Positions 12,652 through 13,247 of a stretch of 13,247 nucleotides of DNA are shown here, piece by piece (positions within the stretch are counted from its first letter, which is position 1; each line of letters opens with the position of its first letter). Source of the stretch: an uncultured Collinsella sp. (GTDB lineage: Bacteria > Actinomycetota > Coriobacteriia > Coriobacteriales > Coriobacteriaceae); assembly GCA_900547835.1 (NCBI GenBank), contig URIJ01000041.1, forward strand, positions 1 to 13,247, in the 5' to 3' direction. Position numbers and translations under genes: made by a program. Below the pieces are notes generated by a model. It ran no database searches. It was not told the origin of the DNA and worked only from the letters and a program-made list of their open reading frames with translations.

Positions 12652-12930
12652 GACATTAAGGTCCTCAAGGGCCGCGTCGTCTCCGGCGACCAGTTCGTCT
12701 CGCCCGCGGAACAGAAGGAGCGAATCCTCGCGACCTTCGGCGACCTGTGCTGCGAGATGGAGGGCTGCACCATCGCGCAGGCCGCTTATCTCAACGGCGT
12801 GCCCCTCGTCGTCGTGCGCGCCATCAGCGACAAGCCCTGCGCCGAGGGCCGGGTCGTCGACTGCAACACCTTCGAGAAGAAGGCCGCCTGCGACTGCGCC
12901 CGCATCGCCGCGCGCATGGTTAAGCTTTAG
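12652..12930 (+). pseudogene. mtnN: 5'-methylthioadenosine/S-adenosylhomocysteine nucleosidase, 3' fragment
   Basis: About 92 codons remain of a gene normally near 230. They read VVSGDQFVSPAEQKERI, then CCEMEGCTIAQAAYLNGVPL, then VVVRAISDKP, and end ARIAARMVKL with TAG at 12928-12930. In this family the EMEG glutamate contacts the ribose, and the Asp of R-A-I-S-D protonates the adenine leaving group; both are present. The N-terminal half, with the other catalytic glutamate, is absent. No start or ribosome binding site lies at the junction near 12650, where transposase sequence abuts it. The enzyme recycles MTA and SAH in the methyl and autoinducer-2 pathways. Here it is certainly broken unless the rest lies elsewhere; a functional copy may exist in the genome. 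Confidence 0.82.
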
Positions 12931-12952
12931 GCCCTGCGCGCCGGGGCCCTTT
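12930..12952 (+). terminator. Weak terminator-like hairpin after the mtnN fragment
   Basis: GGCCC (12930-12934) pairs with GGGCC (12944-12948) around a nine-base loop, followed by CTTT. The T-run is only three bases long. It may be the remaining terminator of the lost gene. Confidence 0.35.
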
Positions 12953-13094
12953 CCAAAGCGAAGTGTCGAGCCGAAGTGTTGAGCGTCGGCCCTGAATGTT
13001 CAATGGCCGTTGTTTTCTGCCCCTCAAGTGGTGGACTTTTCCTCGGAGCTGTTGATTCCCCCCACGCGCCCCCTTCCGTTCTCTGTTCTCCCCT

Positions 13095-13100
13095 TATACT
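13095..13100 (+). promoter_or_regulatory. Candidate -10 hexamer for the last gene
   Basis: TATACT lies 24 bases before the ATG at 13125, the same hexamer as in the rplC element. No good -35 is visible about 17 bases upstream. If used, the leader is under 20 bases and carries only the ribosome binding site. Confidence 0.35.
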
Positions 13101-13124
13101 CCTTGTACGAGGAGGTAAGAAGTC

Positions 13125-13247
13125 ATGGACAAGACCACACAGGACAGCTTGGCAAAGAAACCCGTCGACATGAGGGACAGGATTCTCGAGCATGTTAGCG
13201 TCAATCTAATTTTCACCAGTTTCACCAATCAAACGCGCCGTTCGCGC
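13125..13247 (+). CDS. Start of an unidentified gene, cut by the window end
   Basis: AGGAGGT at 13110-13116, eight bases before the ATG, is the strongest ribosome binding site in the window. Forty-one codons are visible, starting MDKTTQDSLAKKPVDMRDRI and continuing LEHVSVNLIFTSF. The RDRILEH segment faintly recalls the first helix of TetR-type regulators, but too little is present to claim it. From about 13195 the DNA becomes noticeably less GC-rich than the start of the gene, which could mean a junction or simply variable composition. No function is assigned. Confidence 0.55.
   Translation, partial: MDKTTQDSLAKKPVDMRDRILEHVSVNLIFTSFTNQTRRSR

Noticed and set aside
12269..12982. 237-codon plus-strand open frame across the transposase remnant and mtnN fragment
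   Set aside because: It is antisense to the transposase and out of frame with the nucleosidase; composition is Pro/Arg/Ser-rich shadow sequence.

Overview
This window looks like chromosome from a GC-rich actinobacterium, most likely a Coriobacteriia gut species of Collinsella type. That assignment rests on ribosomal protein character, heavy GTC/CTC/CGT/AAG codon bias, and an anaerobic sulfatase system in a GC-rich genome. It is a judgement from reading, not a database match.

Positions 1-5033 form a sulfur-ester region. It holds the 3' end of one sulfatase, a radical-SAM anaerobic sulfatase-maturating enzyme, a complete Cys-type sulfatase with the modifiable CIPAR site, a small membrane-anchored helical protein, a broken TauE/SafE permease, and an intact TauE/SafE permease. 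A plausible scheme is that the maturase makes formylglycine in the sulfatases, the sulfatases release sulfate from host or dietary esters, and the permease moves a sulfur oxyanion or sulfonate. The permease role is inferred only from family and neighbourhood.

Positions 5388-11446 hold a ribosomal protein cluster in the standard order rplC-rplD-rplW / rplB-rpsS-rplV-rpsC-rplP-rpmC-rpsQ / rplN-rplX. Its ends are unusual. rpsJ is not upstream of rplC, and rplX is followed directly by a strong intrinsic terminator instead of rplE. The cluster also has three intergenic breaks or leaders. Regions before rplC and rplB share a near-identical 27-base promoter-like element. A long hairpin with a short T-run separates rplW from rplB. 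The rplB leader carries a 7-base complement of its own ribosome binding site. A multibranched leader precedes rplN, with competing partners around its ribosome binding site. These are the best candidates for undescribed regulation in the window.

Positions 11447-13247 are decayed accessory DNA. They include about 560 bases of gene-free sequence rich in inverted repeats, a short orphan coding fragment, a deleted and frameshifted IS3-family transposase on the minus strand, the 3' third of an MTA/SAH nucleosidase gene, and the start of an unidentified gene with a strong ribosome binding site that runs off the window. No tRNA, rRNA or CRISPR array was seen.
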